This document shows positions 1 to 7,284 of a stretch of DNA of 64,000 bases, piece after piece. The notes below the pieces were generated by a model. It searched no databases. It had not been told where the DNA came from and saw nothing but the letters and a program-made list of their open reading frames with translations. A program made the position numbers and the translations under genes. The stretch is from Haemophilus parainfluenzae. GTDB lineage: Bacteria > Pseudomonadota > Gammaproteobacteria > Enterobacterales > Pasteurellaceae. Each line of letters opens with the position of its first letter. The stretch's first letter is position 1. The DNA lies in the NCBI RefSeq assembly GCF_900450995.1, contig NZ_UGHY01000002.1, forward strand, positions 2,165,001 through 2,229,000, written 5' to 3'.

Positions 1-205
1 CTTTTACCAGCATTCGAATCGCAGGAGAGGTGTTATATTCTTGGTAAAAATCACGCACAAAATAAATCACTTCCCAGTGAGCATCGGTCAGTTCTACACC
101 TTCTAGCTGAGCGATGCGTTTTGCTACATCCTCATTCCAATCAGCAATATTAAGTAAATAGCCAAAGGCGTCTGTTTCGATTTGTTTTTCTTGCACGGTA
201 ATCAT
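1..205 (-). CDS. tusE: TusE/DsrC-like sulfur relay protein (partial, C-terminus outside window)
   Basis: The reverse strand from the ATG at 205 reads MITVQEKQIETDAFGYLLN and continues through WNEDVAKRIAQ and LTDAHWEVIYFVRDFY, the N-terminal part of the TusE/DsrC family. TusE accepts persulfide sulfur from TusBCD and passes it to MnmA for 2-thiouridine formation on tRNA. The catalytic C-terminal cysteine lies beyond the window edge. It starts 1 nt after the ttcA stop, so the two are one operon of tRNA thiolation functions. This is chromosomal, not phage. Confidence 0.9.
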   Translation of the reverse strand, partial: MITVQEKQIETDAFGYLLNIADWNEDVAKRIAQLEGVELTDAHWEVIYFVRDFYQEYNTSPAIRMLVK

Positions 206-206
206 A

Positions 207-1136
207 TTAATTCACTTCTTTAAAGCTGATCATTTCGTTATCGGAGTAGTCAGACGTATCTTCATCATCAAATTTCATTGGCTCGATGCGTTCTTCATCA
301 AATGCGGTATCCCCTTCAATGCCATCAAGTGATTGACCATGTTTAATACCTTTGAAATCGAAGAGTTTTGGGTCACATAAGTGTGACAACGTAATATTTT
401 GCATGGCGCTAAACATGGTTTCTAAGCGACCTGGATATTGACGGTCCCAAGTATTTAACATTTCTTTCACCACTTGACGTTGTAAATTTGGTTGAGAACC
501 ACACAAATTACAAGGGATAATTGGGAATTCTTTCGCTACGGCATATTTTTCAATATCTTTTTCTTTACAATAAGCCAATGGACGAATCACGATTTGCTTG
601 CCGTCATCAGAAATTAATTTCGGAGGCATCGATTTTAGTTTCCCACCGTAGAACATATTCAGGAACAGGGTAGCCAGCATATCATCACGATGGTGTCCAA
701 GTGCAATTTTTGTTGCGCCAAGTTCAGTTGCCGTACGGTATAAAATACCACGGCGTAGACGAGAACAGAGAGAGCAAGTTGTTTTGCCTTCTGGGATTTT
801 CTCTTTCACGATGCCATAAGTATTTTCTTCAACGATTTTATAATCCACACCAATACTTTGCAGATATTCAGGTAAAACATGCTCCGGAAAACCGGGCTGT
901 TTTTGGTCTAAATTGACTGCAACGATATCAAATTTAATCGGAGCGCTTTGTTGTAAATTCAACAAAATATCAAGAAGTGTATAGCTGTCTTTACCCCCAG
1001 AAAGACAAACCATTACTTTATCGCCATCTTCAATCATACCGAAATCAGCAATTGCATTGCCAACATTGCGGCGAAGACGTTTTTGCAGTTTATTGAAATT
1101 ATAAGTCTGTTTTTTATCTTGGTTTTGTTCTGTCAT
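207..1136 (-). CDS. ttcA: tRNA 2-thiocytidine(32) synthetase TtcA
   Basis: 309 aa, full length for TtcA. The PP-loop ATP pyrophosphatase motif SGGKDS is at residues 46-51. Two CxxC pairs are present, C121/C124 (TTCSLCSR) and C209/C212 (IPCNLCGS); in the family three such cysteines hold the 4Fe-4S cluster. The enzyme adenylates C32 of certain tRNAs and thiolates it in the cytoplasm. It is co-oriented with tusE directly downstream. The frame is intact, unlike many phage genes nearby, and the gene marks the chromosomal flank of the prophage. Confidence 0.96.
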   Translation of the reverse strand: MTEQNQDKKQTYNFNKLQKRLRRNVGNAIADFGMIEDGDKVMVCLSGGKDSYTLLDILLNLQQSAPIKFDIVAVNLDQKQPGFPEHVLPEYLQSIGVDYKIVEENTYGIVKEKIPEGKTTCSLCSRLRRGILYRTATELGATKIALGHHRDDMLATLFLNMFYGGKLKSMPPKLISDDGKQIVIRPLAYCKEKDIEKYAVAKEFPIIPCNLCGSQPNLQRQVVKEMLNTWDRQYPGRLETMFSAMQNITLSHLCDPKLFDFKGIKHGQSLDGIEGDTAFDEERIEPMKFDDEDTSDYSDNEMISFKEVN

Positions 1137-1161
1137 ATTGATTTACTTTAGCTAATAAAAA

Positions 1162-1183
1162 AGCCCTGAATAACTTCAGAGCT
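1162..1183 (-). terminator. Intrinsic terminator, leftward
   Basis: Read leftward, a 9-bp stem (AGCTCTGAA / TTCAGGGCT, one G-U) with a 4-nt loop is followed by a run of T. It lies upstream of ttcA and just left of the attachment junction. It therefore terminates a leftward bacterial gene that was separated from it by prophage insertion, probably an RNA gene on the far side of the prophage. Confidence 0.75.
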
Positions 1184-1192
1184 TATAAATTC

Positions 1193-1267
1193 TGTGGTGC
1201 CTAGGGTCAGTTTCTTTCTATATTGATTTCGAAAGAGATTTTTAACTTTTGGCGTAATTTTGGCGTA
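1193..1267. other. attL: left prophage attachment junction
   Basis: The sequence becomes identical to the right-hand junction at 50008 from base 1193 (TGTGGTGCCTAGGGTCAG), while the bases to the left differ. This is the left edge of the attachment core. The P-prime arm follows, with two direct integrase arm-type repeats (TTGGCGTAATTTTGGCGTA, 1249-1267). In reverse complement the core reads CCTAGGCACCA followed by the terminator at 1162-1183. That suggests the 3-prime end of a tRNA as the integration target, which is inference. Confidence 0.7.
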
Positions 1268-1356
1268 GTTGCTCTAAAACGGATTGAATAAAATATCCTT
1301 ATTTAGAGCATTATATCATAGAAGTGGATTGTGCCAATGGTGGGAAATTTGAAAGG

Positions 1357-1623
1357 TTATTTGATGCGCTTGGCGTTAATTCTACACCAGCGAATAACTT
1401 CGCCAGCTATCCATCTCGGGTGTGATTTCTCTTTTAATCTCACACCTTTTGGGAAGCTCGGTTGCTTAACGATAACGTTCGCAGTGTGCTGATATGGGCA
1501 GCCAACGAGAGCTGCTACATAATCAAGAGAGATTAAGTTCTGACTTTTCTCTGTGAAAGCTGATGCCGCCATAATCTTAATTGCCTCTGACATTTCTTTT
1601 TGTGTTTTATCAGGTAATTCCAT
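1357..1623 (-). CDS. Putative excisionase / AlpA-like DNA-binding protein
   Basis: 88 aa from ATG 1623, preceded by GGAG. An upstream in-frame extension overlaps the neighbour and is not used. The C-terminal half, LISLDYVAALVGCPYQHTAN through SHPRWIAGEVIRWCRINAKR, looks like a winged-helix excisionase or AlpA fold. It is the last gene of the leftward operon, next to the attachment site. In the circular phage the integrase lies directly beyond attP on the same strand, so xis-attP-int would be one transcript. Function is inferred from position and fold. Confidence 0.6.
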   Translation of the reverse strand: MELPDKTQKEMSEAIKIMAASAFTEKSQNLISLDYVAALVGCPYQHTANVIVKQPSFPKGVRLKEKSHPRWIAGEVIRWCRINAKRIK

Positions 1624-1645
1624 TATTAAGCTCCAATAAAAACCG

Positions 1646-1924
1646 CTATTTGGTTGATTTGAATCTAGCTGCCTGTATCTCATTTACAGCTTTGTAAATT
1701 CTGTATCTTTGAGAAACTGGAATTTTTAATTCGGCAGGATACATTTCGAAAAATGCGTATCCATTGCCAGTCCAAAAACTTGCCATATTTCTTTTGTGAA
1801 CCACGGTGAAGTGGTTTAGAAACCAATCCTGTGGATTGTTCTCTAGACTATCTATCAACTCTTTCCATGGGGAGACAGGTTTTCGTTTTAGTAATCTACA
1901 AATAAATAATGGTGTAGCGTTCAT
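1646..1924 (-). CDS. Hypothetical phage protein (92 aa)
   Basis: Start chosen at ATG 1924 with GGAG upstream. Begins MNATPLFICRLLKRKPVSPW and contains WFLNHFTVVHKRNMASFWTGNGYAFFEMYP. No family recognised. It lies between the KilA-N gene and the excisionase-like gene in the leftward operon, preceded by a hairpin with a T run. Confidence 0.65.
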   Translation of the reverse strand: MNATPLFICRLLKRKPVSPWKELIDSLENNPQDWFLNHFTVVHKRNMASFWTGNGYAFFEMYPAELKIPVSQRYRIYKAVNEIQAARFKSTK

Positions 1925-1943
1925 TTTTTTACTCCAATAAAAA

Positions 1944-1960
1944 ACCGCCATAAGAGCGGT
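1944..1960 (-). terminator. Leftward hairpin terminator after the KilA-N gene
   Basis: Reverse strand ACCGCTCTTATGGCGGT followed by TTTTTTATT. It sits between the KilA-N gene and the next ORF, so it could limit read-through into the excisionase region. Confidence 0.6.
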
Positions 1961-1974
1961 TATAACGAATTATT

Positions 1975-2235
1975 TTAGTTGTAGGCTATTACAAGTTCTT
2001 CGCAAGCGTAAGTGCTTGGATTTTTACCGCCACGAACCGTCTTTACTGCCGAAGTAGGAATTCCTACTTTGCTCTCAATCTCTATTTCAGAGATTAATTC
2101 TTTAGTTTGTTGGTTTGATAAAAATAAGACTGGCTTATGCTTTTGCTCACCGCCACTTGCTCTATGCAAATCTGTTAGTGAATAAAGATTGTCTAATTGA
2201 CGAATTGAACTATTTAGAATTGTTAAGTTTGACAT
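1975..2235 (-). CDS. Short KilA-N domain protein (86 aa, lacks C-terminal half)
   Basis: From ATG 2235. The sequence LYSLTDLHRASGG, then KHKPVLFLSNQQTKELISEI, then GGKNPSTYACEELVIAY is the N-terminal part of a KilA-N DNA-binding domain as found in phage antirepressors. The protein stops right after VIAYN, where longer relatives continue, so it is either a short form or a nonsense-truncated one. The same stop is present in the second copy, so it is not a random sequencing error. It is preceded by a C4-like leader (2236-2470). Confidence 0.7.
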   Translation of the reverse strand: MSNLTILNSSIRQLDNLYSLTDLHRASGGEQKHKPVLFLSNQQTKELISEIEIESKVGIPTSAVKTVRGGKNPSTYACEELVIAYN

Positions 2236-2470
2236 TTTTTGTACCTTTCGTTTTAGTTTAGTTAGTCGTTCGCTTAGTGGGCGGACGGGCTTCAACTACC
2301 AACGAAAGATGGCGGAGCTTATTCCCTTTCGGTGTTTTATTTAGCTCTCTCGACCCGACCATAAACGATCGATACCTAAATTTCAGGTACAAAAAAACCG
2401 CTTTTGGACGGGCGGATAACCGTCTTTCGTTTGTAGTACGGTTATCATAATCCGAAATTAAGCGGTATGT
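2236..2470 (-). ncRNA. C4-like antisense leader RNA upstream of the KilA-N gene
   Basis: No convincing gene for about 260 nt. On the reverse strand a 9-bp perfect stem (GATAACCGT / ACGGTTATC) carries a 14-nt loop ACTACAAACGAAAG. A T7 run follows after AAGCGG, which can pair with CCGCTT upstream. Further down, 2295-2309 encodes a segment complementary at 14 of 15 positions to the loop region (2423-2437), just before the KilA-N start. A hairpin RNA that pairs with a target before an antirepressor gene is the layout of C4 RNA of P1, P7 and N15. A 71-codon ORF overlapping this region is probably not translated. Confidence 0.55.
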
Positions 2471-2497
2471 CAATGTAAATCAATTATTTTCAATATC

Positions 2498-2623
2498 TTA
2501 TCCAATCACCCAACAAAACGCTTTCCACGCAACGCCAAAGAATAAACCTATCCAAGCTCCAGCCATCGCAATGACGAAAGCGCCAGCCAATAAATAGAAT
2601 AGCCATTCTATAAATGCTTTCAT
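2498..2623 (-). CDS. Small membrane protein (41 aa)
   Basis: Reverse-strand ORF from ATG 2623 with a strong ribosome binding site AGGAGGG. Residues run MKAFIEWLFYLLAGAFVIAM and on to a tryptophan-rich end, giving one or two hydrophobic helices. The frame and sequence are identical in copy 2 (51312-51437). It lies between the cytosine methyltransferase and the C4-like leader. Function unknown. Confidence 0.6.
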   Translation of the reverse strand: MKAFIEWLFYLLAGAFVIAMAGAWIGLFFGVAWKAFCWVIG

Positions 2624-2641
2624 TTTCCCTCCTAAAACAAA

Positions 2642-2661
2642 AGGCGTTCCAAGTGAGCGCC
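2642..2661 (-). terminator. Leftward hairpin after the cytosine methyltransferase
   Basis: Reverse strand AGGCGCTCACTTGGAACGCCT followed by TTTTG. A weak intrinsic terminator between the methyltransferase stop and the small membrane gene. Confidence 0.45.
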
Positions 2662-2669
2662 TATTGGAT

Positions 2670-3590
2670 TTATTTGTTTAAATAATTAATCATCCTTTCC
2701 CCGATCCACTTAATAACCGGTACAGCCATACTATTGCCGATAGCTTTATAGCGCGGGCTATCCGGGCAATCTTCGGCTGGTTTATTTCGATACGCTATTT
2801 GCGTATAACCTGGCGGAAACCCCATTAACTTTTCGCACTCGCTCGGAGTAAGCCATCGTAAGCCGTTTTTTTCGCCGACAATGACCTCGCTATCGTTAAA
2901 TCTCCGTCCGCTTTTAGCTGTAAGAGTAGGGGCAATCGCCTCACTTCGCGTTTCGCAAGATACGCAATCGCATTTTTGCTCAAGTAATATCTGGGCGATA
3001 CTTCGCGGTCTAGCACTTGCCACAACAAACACCCGACGGCGTCGTTGGGCAACTCCGAAGTATTGAGCATCGAGGATTCGCCACGCGATAGTGCGGGCTG
3101 AATGCACATAACCAGAGTTTGCCCATCTTGCCCCTGCCGGTTGTAATGGCTCACGTTCTTGAGCCAATCCAGCCAGAAAGTGTCCGAATGCGTTGTCCTT
3201 GGTGGATAGCAAACCCGGAACGTTTTCCCATAACAAGACGCACGGTTGTTTTCTGTCAATAAATCTAACATAATCAATAGCTTCCAAAATATGTATGAGG
3301 GTTAGAGTAAGATTTCCGCGCTCATCATCAAGTGAGTTGCGCAAGCCAGCGACCGAAAATGCTTGGCAAGGAGTTCCGCCAACAAGCACATCCGGCGCAG
3401 GGATTTCTCTGTTTATGATTTTTAACGGTAGCATGGTCATGTCCCCATGATTTGGCACATCAGGATAATGATGAGCAAGTACCGAGCACGGAAACGGCTC
3501 AATCTCCGAAAACCAGACTGGCGACATCATACCCGACCACGCAACACTGACAGCCTCAATACCCGAACAAACCGATCCGTATGTCAGCAT
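2670..3590 (-). CDS. DNA cytosine-5 methyltransferase
   Basis: 306 aa with the C5-methyltransferase motifs in order: I, YGSVCSGIEAV (residues 4-14); IV, GGTPCQAFSVAG with catalytic C75; VI, ENVPG (from 122); VIII, QRRRRVFVVA (182-191); and a final GNSMAVPVIKWIGERM (motif X). The target recognition region is short. It transfers a methyl group from SAM to cytosine in a DNA target not readable here. No restriction partner is adjacent, so it is an orphan phage enzyme, likely protecting phage DNA from host restriction. It overlaps the upstream gene by 7 nt. Confidence 0.93.
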   Translation of the reverse strand: MLTYGSVCSGIEAVSVAWSGMMSPVWFSEIEPFPCSVLAHHYPDVPNHGDMTMLPLKIINREIPAPDVLVGGTPCQAFSVAGLRNSLDDERGNLTLTLIHILEAIDYVRFIDRKQPCVLLWENVPGLLSTKDNAFGHFLAGLAQEREPLQPAGARWANSGYVHSARTIAWRILDAQYFGVAQRRRRVFVVASARPRSIAQILLEQKCDCVSCETRSEAIAPTLTAKSGRRFNDSEVIVGEKNGLRWLTPSECEKLMGFPPGYTQIAYRNKPAEDCPDSPRYKAIGNSMAVPVIKWIGERMINYLNK

Positions 3591-3922
3591 TTTTTATCCC
3601 CGTACAGTTTTAAATCAACCACAGGCAACACATCAACAAGCGGACGTGCCGTGTTGTAGTCTTGCGGTGCATTAAATTGACTTTTGGCCCACTCAACAAA
3701 ATTATTTACGTAGTTATTAACTACCGCAGGATAGTTTGCCGATTCCGCTGTCCGGATAATGTCATTTCGCAACTCAGAACCAAACATAAGCCAACTGTAT
3801 TTAGCGTCATCTAACGCCAGAGTAACAGACGACGGGTCACCACTATTCATACGCACATAAAAATAACACCCAAAAATATCGGAAAATCTTGAGTAGGGGA
3901 TATTGATATTAATTTCATTCAT
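3584..3922 (-). CDS. Hypothetical phage protein (112 aa)
   Basis: ATG 3922 overlaps the end of the upstream gene; an in-frame GTG 9 nt earlier is the alternative. Begins MNEININIPYSRFSDIFGCY and contains YSWLMFGSELRNDIIRTAES. Tightly coupled to the methyltransferase by a 7-nt overlap. No family recognised. Confidence 0.7.
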   Translation of the reverse strand: MNEININIPYSRFSDIFGCYFYVRMNSGDPSSVTLALDDAKYSWLMFGSELRNDIIRTAESANYPAVVNNYVNNFVEWAKSQFNAPQDYNTARPLVDVLPVVDLKLYGDKKC

Positions 3923-4717
3923 CTTTAACACCTAAGATTCGACTTTTCGCCACTTCAATTAGCAATTTGTATTCATTTTTTGTTTTATCATCATGAACCT
4001 TGGCTGATTTTGCTAAAAACTCATCAACCGTACCAGTAAAACAGCCACGCGTTACAATTAGTCCGTCTTTGCCGTTAAACACGGTTAGTGTGCCGTTTTC
4101 CGAACCGACATTAGTTGCCCCAAAAATCATTTTACGCTCGGAAATTACCGCATAAGATCTAACCCGAGCGTTACCGGACACCCAAGCGTCACCGTACACC
4201 CGAGCGTCACCGGACACCCAAGCGTCACCGTACACCCGAGCGTCACCGTACACCCGAGCGTTACCGGACACCCAAGCGTCACCGTACACCCGAGCGTCAC
4301 CGGACACCCAAGCGTCACCGTACACCCGAGCGTCACCGTACACCCAAGCGTTACCGGACACCCAAGCGTCACCGTACACCCGAGCGTCACCGGACACCCA
4401 AGCGTCACCGTACACCCGAGCGTCACCGTACACCGAGCGTCACCGTACACCCAAGCGTCACCGTACACCCAAGCGTTACCGGACACCCAAGCGTTACCGG
4501 ACACCCGAGCGTCACCGTACACCCAAGCGTTACCGGACACCCAAGCGTTACCTGATAATGACTGATCTAAATTTTTTTCTGACTCAACAAACCCACCAAG
4601 TTGTCCCGCCACTACTACGCCAAACGAAACTAGAGCTCTAATTCGGTATAGCTTTTTACCACTCCAATGCACAACAAATTCATCGGTTAGCTCGTATTTC
4701 TTTTGTTGTTCTTTCAT
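3915..4717 (-). pseudogene. Hexapeptide-repeat (left-handed beta-helix) protein, YdcK-like, frameshifted near 4431
   Basis: N-terminus from ATG 4717: MKEQQKKYELTDEFVVHW, then KLYRIRAL and GGFVESEKNL, typical of YdcK-like phage and enteric proteins. About 22 near-identical six-residue units follow ([18 protein letters not shown]), each encoded by 18 bp, then a unique C-terminal domain ending RILGVKDE. One C is missing in the unit near 4431, which shifts the frame inside the repeat. Copy 2 is in frame there but broken elsewhere (52915 and 52980), so the true gene is probably intact at about 267 aa. The repeats should fold into a left-handed beta-helix. Function unknown. Confidence 0.75.
4159..4555. 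repeat. 18-bp tandem repeat array (about 22 units) inside the hexapeptide gene
   Basis: Unit consensus on the plus strand is CCGTACACCCGAGCGTCA, with variants GGACACCCAAGCGTTA. The units differ mainly at codons 1, 3 and 5. Each encodes one beta-helix turn. An array this uniform is prone to slippage in replication and to sequencing or assembly error. Confidence 0.9.
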
Positions 4718-4747
4718 TTTTAACCTCATTAATTTGGATAATAAAAA

Positions 4748-4768
4748 AGCCACTATTTGTTAGTGGCT
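4748..4768 (-). terminator. Leftward terminator after ssb
   Basis: Reverse strand AGCCACTAACAAATAGTGGCT with an 8-bp stem, then TTTTTTATT. It separates the ERF-ssb group from the hexapeptide-repeat gene. Confidence 0.75.
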
Positions 4769-4779
4769 AGTGATGTAAT

Positions 4780-5217
4780 TCAGAATGGAATATTGTCGTC
4801 AAAGCTATCATCTTGTTCAGCCATGGCGCTCAATGGATCGATTTTTTCTTTACCTTTGGTTGGCTGTTGCATCTCATTTCTTGCTTTACTGTCTAGCATT
4901 TCAAACGATTGTGTTGCTACTTTAAGTGCGGTGCGGTTATTGCCGTTTTGGTCTTGCCAGCTTTCCTGTGCCAGTTTTCCTGTTACACAGATTTTTGAGC
5001 CTTTTTGCAGATATTGTCTTGCTACATCAGCAGAGTTGCCGTGCACCACAATGGGTATCCAATGGGTACGTTTAACTGTATTACCTTGTTTATCTCGGTA
5101 ATCATCACCGATAGCAAGATTAAATGTGGCAATTTGCCCGCCATTTTGGAATTGGCGGATTTCTGGATCGCCACCTAAATGACCGATTAATATGACAGTG
5201 TTGGTATTACGAGCCAT
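4780..5217 (-). CDS. ssb: Single-stranded DNA-binding protein
   Basis: 145 aa. The N-terminal OB fold starts NTVILIGHLGGDPEIRQFQN, includes GNTVKRTHWIPIVVHGNSAD, and is followed by a Q/N-rich linker. The acidic tip DDSFDDNIPF (last 10 residues) is the conserved SSB tail that recruits recombination and repair proteins. It lies directly downstream of the ERF recombinase gene, the usual phage single-strand annealing pair. It contains an uptake signal near 4926. Confidence 0.95.
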   Translation of the reverse strand: MARNTNTVILIGHLGGDPEIRQFQNGGQIATFNLAIGDDYRDKQGNTVKRTHWIPIVVHGNSADVARQYLQKGSKICVTGKLAQESWQDQNGNNRTALKVATQSFEMLDSKARNEMQQPTKGKEKIDPLSAMAEQDDSFDDNIPF

Positions 5218-5226
5218 AGTTTTTCC

Positions 5227-5880
5227 TTACATTAAATTAAGTAAATAATCGTTATACATTAGATTGTATTCATCAACGAGATCGGGGTGTTTTTCCTTTA
5301 ACCAAACGATAGACTTATCGTAAATTTTACCGCACTCCTCTTTGGTTTTTCCTTTCAGTCTATCCTTAAGTTGCTCTATAATCGATTTGCTAGTTACATT
5401 AGCTTGAGTAGAGCTCATAGCCTGCGGGGTCGATTTGTTGGAGTTGTTTGGCCGCTCGGACTTTGGGGACGATGACTGCTCACGCTTTCCCACGCTTGCC
5501 GCATCATCATCTTCTTGCGCCATAAATAACATTGCAGTTAAAGCGTAACGACGTGCATAGGTAATGGCTGCACCAACTTGCTGAGCATCGTTAGCTTGCT
5601 TAACTCCAGCCTTAACCAATGGATAACAACTCCGTAAAAACTGCCCGCTTTTATGAAATAGCGTTGTCACTAGTGTTGGCTCGTCATTTAGGACAGTAAC
5701 AAGTTGCGTGATAACTAAATTATGTTCCGCGAGAATTGGGCGACAGGTATCAAGCACTTTGCTTAGTTCTGCGTATTTATAACCATAACCTTGTTTATCT
5801 TTGCTTAGATTGCCAAGCTGGCTAATCGCTTGAATAAGTTCAGGCATAAGCTCACTTAAATTTGCACTTTGCAGTTCCAT
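5227..5880 (-). CDS. erf: ERF family single-strand annealing recombinase
   Basis: 217 aa. ERF-family signature regions: QLGNLSKDKQGYGYKYAEL (residues about 21-39), then LVITQLVTVL, and VGAAITYARRYALTAMLFMA (about 102-121) followed by acidic QEDDDAAS. A low-complexity Ser/Asn/Lys linker and a C-terminal helical part follow. It binds ssDNA and anneals strands during phage recombination and circularisation, with SSB encoded just downstream and Gp157-like upstream. Confidence 0.93.
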   Translation of the reverse strand: MELQSANLSELMPELIQAISQLGNLSKDKQGYGYKYAELSKVLDTCRPILAEHNLVITQLVTVLNDEPTLVTTLFHKSGQFLRSCYPLVKAGVKQANDAQQVGAAITYARRYALTAMLFMAQEDDDAASVGKREQSSSPKSERPNNSNKSTPQAMSSTQANVTSKSIIEQLKDRLKGKTKEECGKIYDKSIVWLKEKHPDLVDEYNLMYNDYLLNLM

Positions 5881-5890
5881 TTCTCTTTCC

Positions 5891-6391
5891 TTATCTAATT
5901 GTCAGAACTTGACTATCAACCAATTTTGCACCAGGAATTTCTTCCCCTGCTTTTAATCGTGCTTTAATTTCGGTTTTATTTGCTGTGATTTTTACATTAA
6001 CAAGGGTTTCATCGCAGTTGTTGGCGAGAAATAAATCTTCGTCTAATTGCACCGCACTTTGCTTACTTTCACAGTAAGAAATGGTAAACAAGGGACAGTT
6101 AATTTTTACTGTGCCTGTTGCTTCCATATTGTGTTTGAGATAGTTTTTAATCTGCTCAATACCGTTTTGGCGCTGCTTTTTCATTGCTTGCAAGCGTTTA
6201 ATTTCAGCATCAATTACTTCAATGTCGCCTTCTGTATTTTTAATGACATAGACGACATTTTCCGCTTTTTTGTCAAAATCTTGCTGCACCGCATCTAATG
6301 CTTTGGCAATATCCGCATTGTCTGCAAATTCAGGATTTTCGAGTAATTCTTTAATGTTTTCGAGTTGTTCGGTGATTTCGTAAAGTTTCAT
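5891..6391 (-). CDS. Siphovirus Gp157-like protein
   Basis: 166 aa. Begins MKLYEITEQLENIKELLE, has a central coiled coil (IDAEIKRLQAMKKQRQNGIE) and then NYLKHNMEATGTVKINCPLF and KTEIKARLKAGEEIPGAKLV, the pattern of the Gp157 family. The family is often encoded beside phage recombination genes and has been linked to phage resistance, but the molecular role is not settled. It is first in the Gp157-ERF-SSB cassette. Confidence 0.85.
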   Translation of the reverse strand: MKLYEITEQLENIKELLENPEFADNADIAKALDAVQQDFDKKAENVVYVIKNTEGDIEVIDAEIKRLQAMKKQRQNGIEQIKNYLKHNMEATGTVKINCPLFTISYCESKQSAVQLDEDLFLANNCDETLVNVKITANKTEIKARLKAGEEIPGAKLVDSQVLTIR

Positions 6392-6400
6392 GATAATTCC

Positions 6401-6544
6401 TTAAAATGGTAGTGGATTGTGCTGGATATATTCAATTTCAGCTTGTAATTCTTCTGGCGTAATTCGTTCTTGCCATAACCAATTTCGAATAGCATTTAGC
6501 AATTCCGCCTTGCTTTCTAGGCGTTCACGCGGTGTTTCTTCCAT
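6401..6544 (-). CDS. Small hypothetical protein (47 aa)
   Basis: From ATG 6544 (ribosome site GAGG), MEETPRERLESKAELLNAIR to ending HNPLPF. It includes a helix-rich WLWQERITPEELQAEIEYIQ segment. It fits snugly between the ANR-type gene and Gp157 and is unchanged in copy 2. Function unknown. Confidence 0.65.
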   Translation of the reverse strand: MEETPRERLESKAELLNAIRNWLWQERITPEELQAEIEYIQHNPLPF

Positions 6545-6546
6545 TT

Positions 6547-6900
6547 TTAACCTCTCCCATAACAATTGGATTGCCAATATTCACAATCAGCATCTTCAGG
6601 TTCACGCCAATCTTCTTCTGGTTCATAATCTTCTTCGGTTTTTTGCTCAAATTGACTGTAATAGTCGTCTGGGCTGTCACACATTTCTGGAGGCAGGTGT
6701 CTTTTCATATATTTCCCCATTGATTTCAATCGGAAGTGATGTCTTTCGCAGAAATCAATACGGTGTTGGCAATACTCGATATTCTTTTGCACTGCGGTAT
6801 GGCGTTTAGCATCAGCCCAATTCTTGGCTGCCTCAAGGTAATAACCTTTCTTTTCTGCTTTTACTGCCGATTCTGCGTAGGTTTTGTAAGTCAGTTTCAT
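6547..6900 (-). CDS. ANR family transcriptional regulator-like protein
   Basis: 117 aa. The N-terminal YAESAVKAEKKGYYLEAAKN, then WADAKRHTAVQKNIEYCQHR, matches the ANR (AggR-activated regulator) family seen in Pasteurellaceae phages. The C-terminal half is acidic (KTEEDYEPEEDWREPEDAD) and ends CEYWQSNCYGRG. In pathogens ANR proteins repress AraC-type regulators; the phage role is unknown. It overlaps the upstream gene by one base. Confidence 0.7.
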   Translation of the reverse strand: MKLTYKTYAESAVKAEKKGYYLEAAKNWADAKRHTAVQKNIEYCQHRIDFCERHHFRLKSMGKYMKRHLPPEMCDSPDDYYSQFEQKTEEDYEPEEDWREPEDADCEYWQSNCYGRG

Positions 6901-7199
6901 TATTTACTCCAAGTGCGGTTAATTTCGGCTTGTTTTTGCTCGACATAACGATACATATCAGCATTTACCTGTGGCGTTAAATTCGCTTGATAGATGCCGT
7001 TTTCTTCACGCCATTGCGCTTTAGCTTTCGCTCGTGCCTCTTGTTGGATTTGTTGGCTTAGTGTGTTGTCGTGCCAGTCGGTAGGTTCATCGGCAAAACA
7101 GTATGCAATACCGCCAATTAAAAAAGCGAGGGCAAAGGCGATAACTGTTTTACAAAGAAATGGGATGGTTTCAGCGAATACATCAGTAAATTTTTCCAT
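6900..7199 (-). CDS. Hypothetical membrane protein (99 aa)
   Basis: ATG 7199 chosen over an upstream in-frame start because of the AGGAAA site in front of it. One transmembrane helix (TVIAFALAFLIGGIAYCFA, near residues 18-36) is followed by a Q/A/K-rich helical tail (IQQEARAKAKAQWREEN). No family recognised. The 85 nt between this gene and the Bro antirepressor include an uptake signal (7257). Confidence 0.65.
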   Translation of the reverse strand: MEKFTDVFAETIPFLCKTVIAFALAFLIGGIAYCFADEPTDWHDNTLSQQIQQEARAKAKAQWREENGIYQANLTPQVNADMYRYVEQKQAEINRTWSK

Positions 7200-7284
7200 T
7201 TTTGTTTCCTTTTTAGTCAATTTGGTGAGTTTAGGGTGTGAAAATCCGCCACACAGTAAAGTGCGGTCGGATTTTCCGTTGTTT

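Noticed and set aside
2258..2473. 71-codon ORF on the minus strand overlapping the leader of the KilA-N gene
   Set aside because: It covers the C4-like hairpins and target box, has no clear ribosome site, and resembles the spurious Icd/Ash-like ORFs often called in such leaders.
4159..4555. CRISPR-like array of short direct repeats
   Set aside because: Units of 18 bp follow each other without unique spacers and code in frame for a hexapeptide beta-helix.
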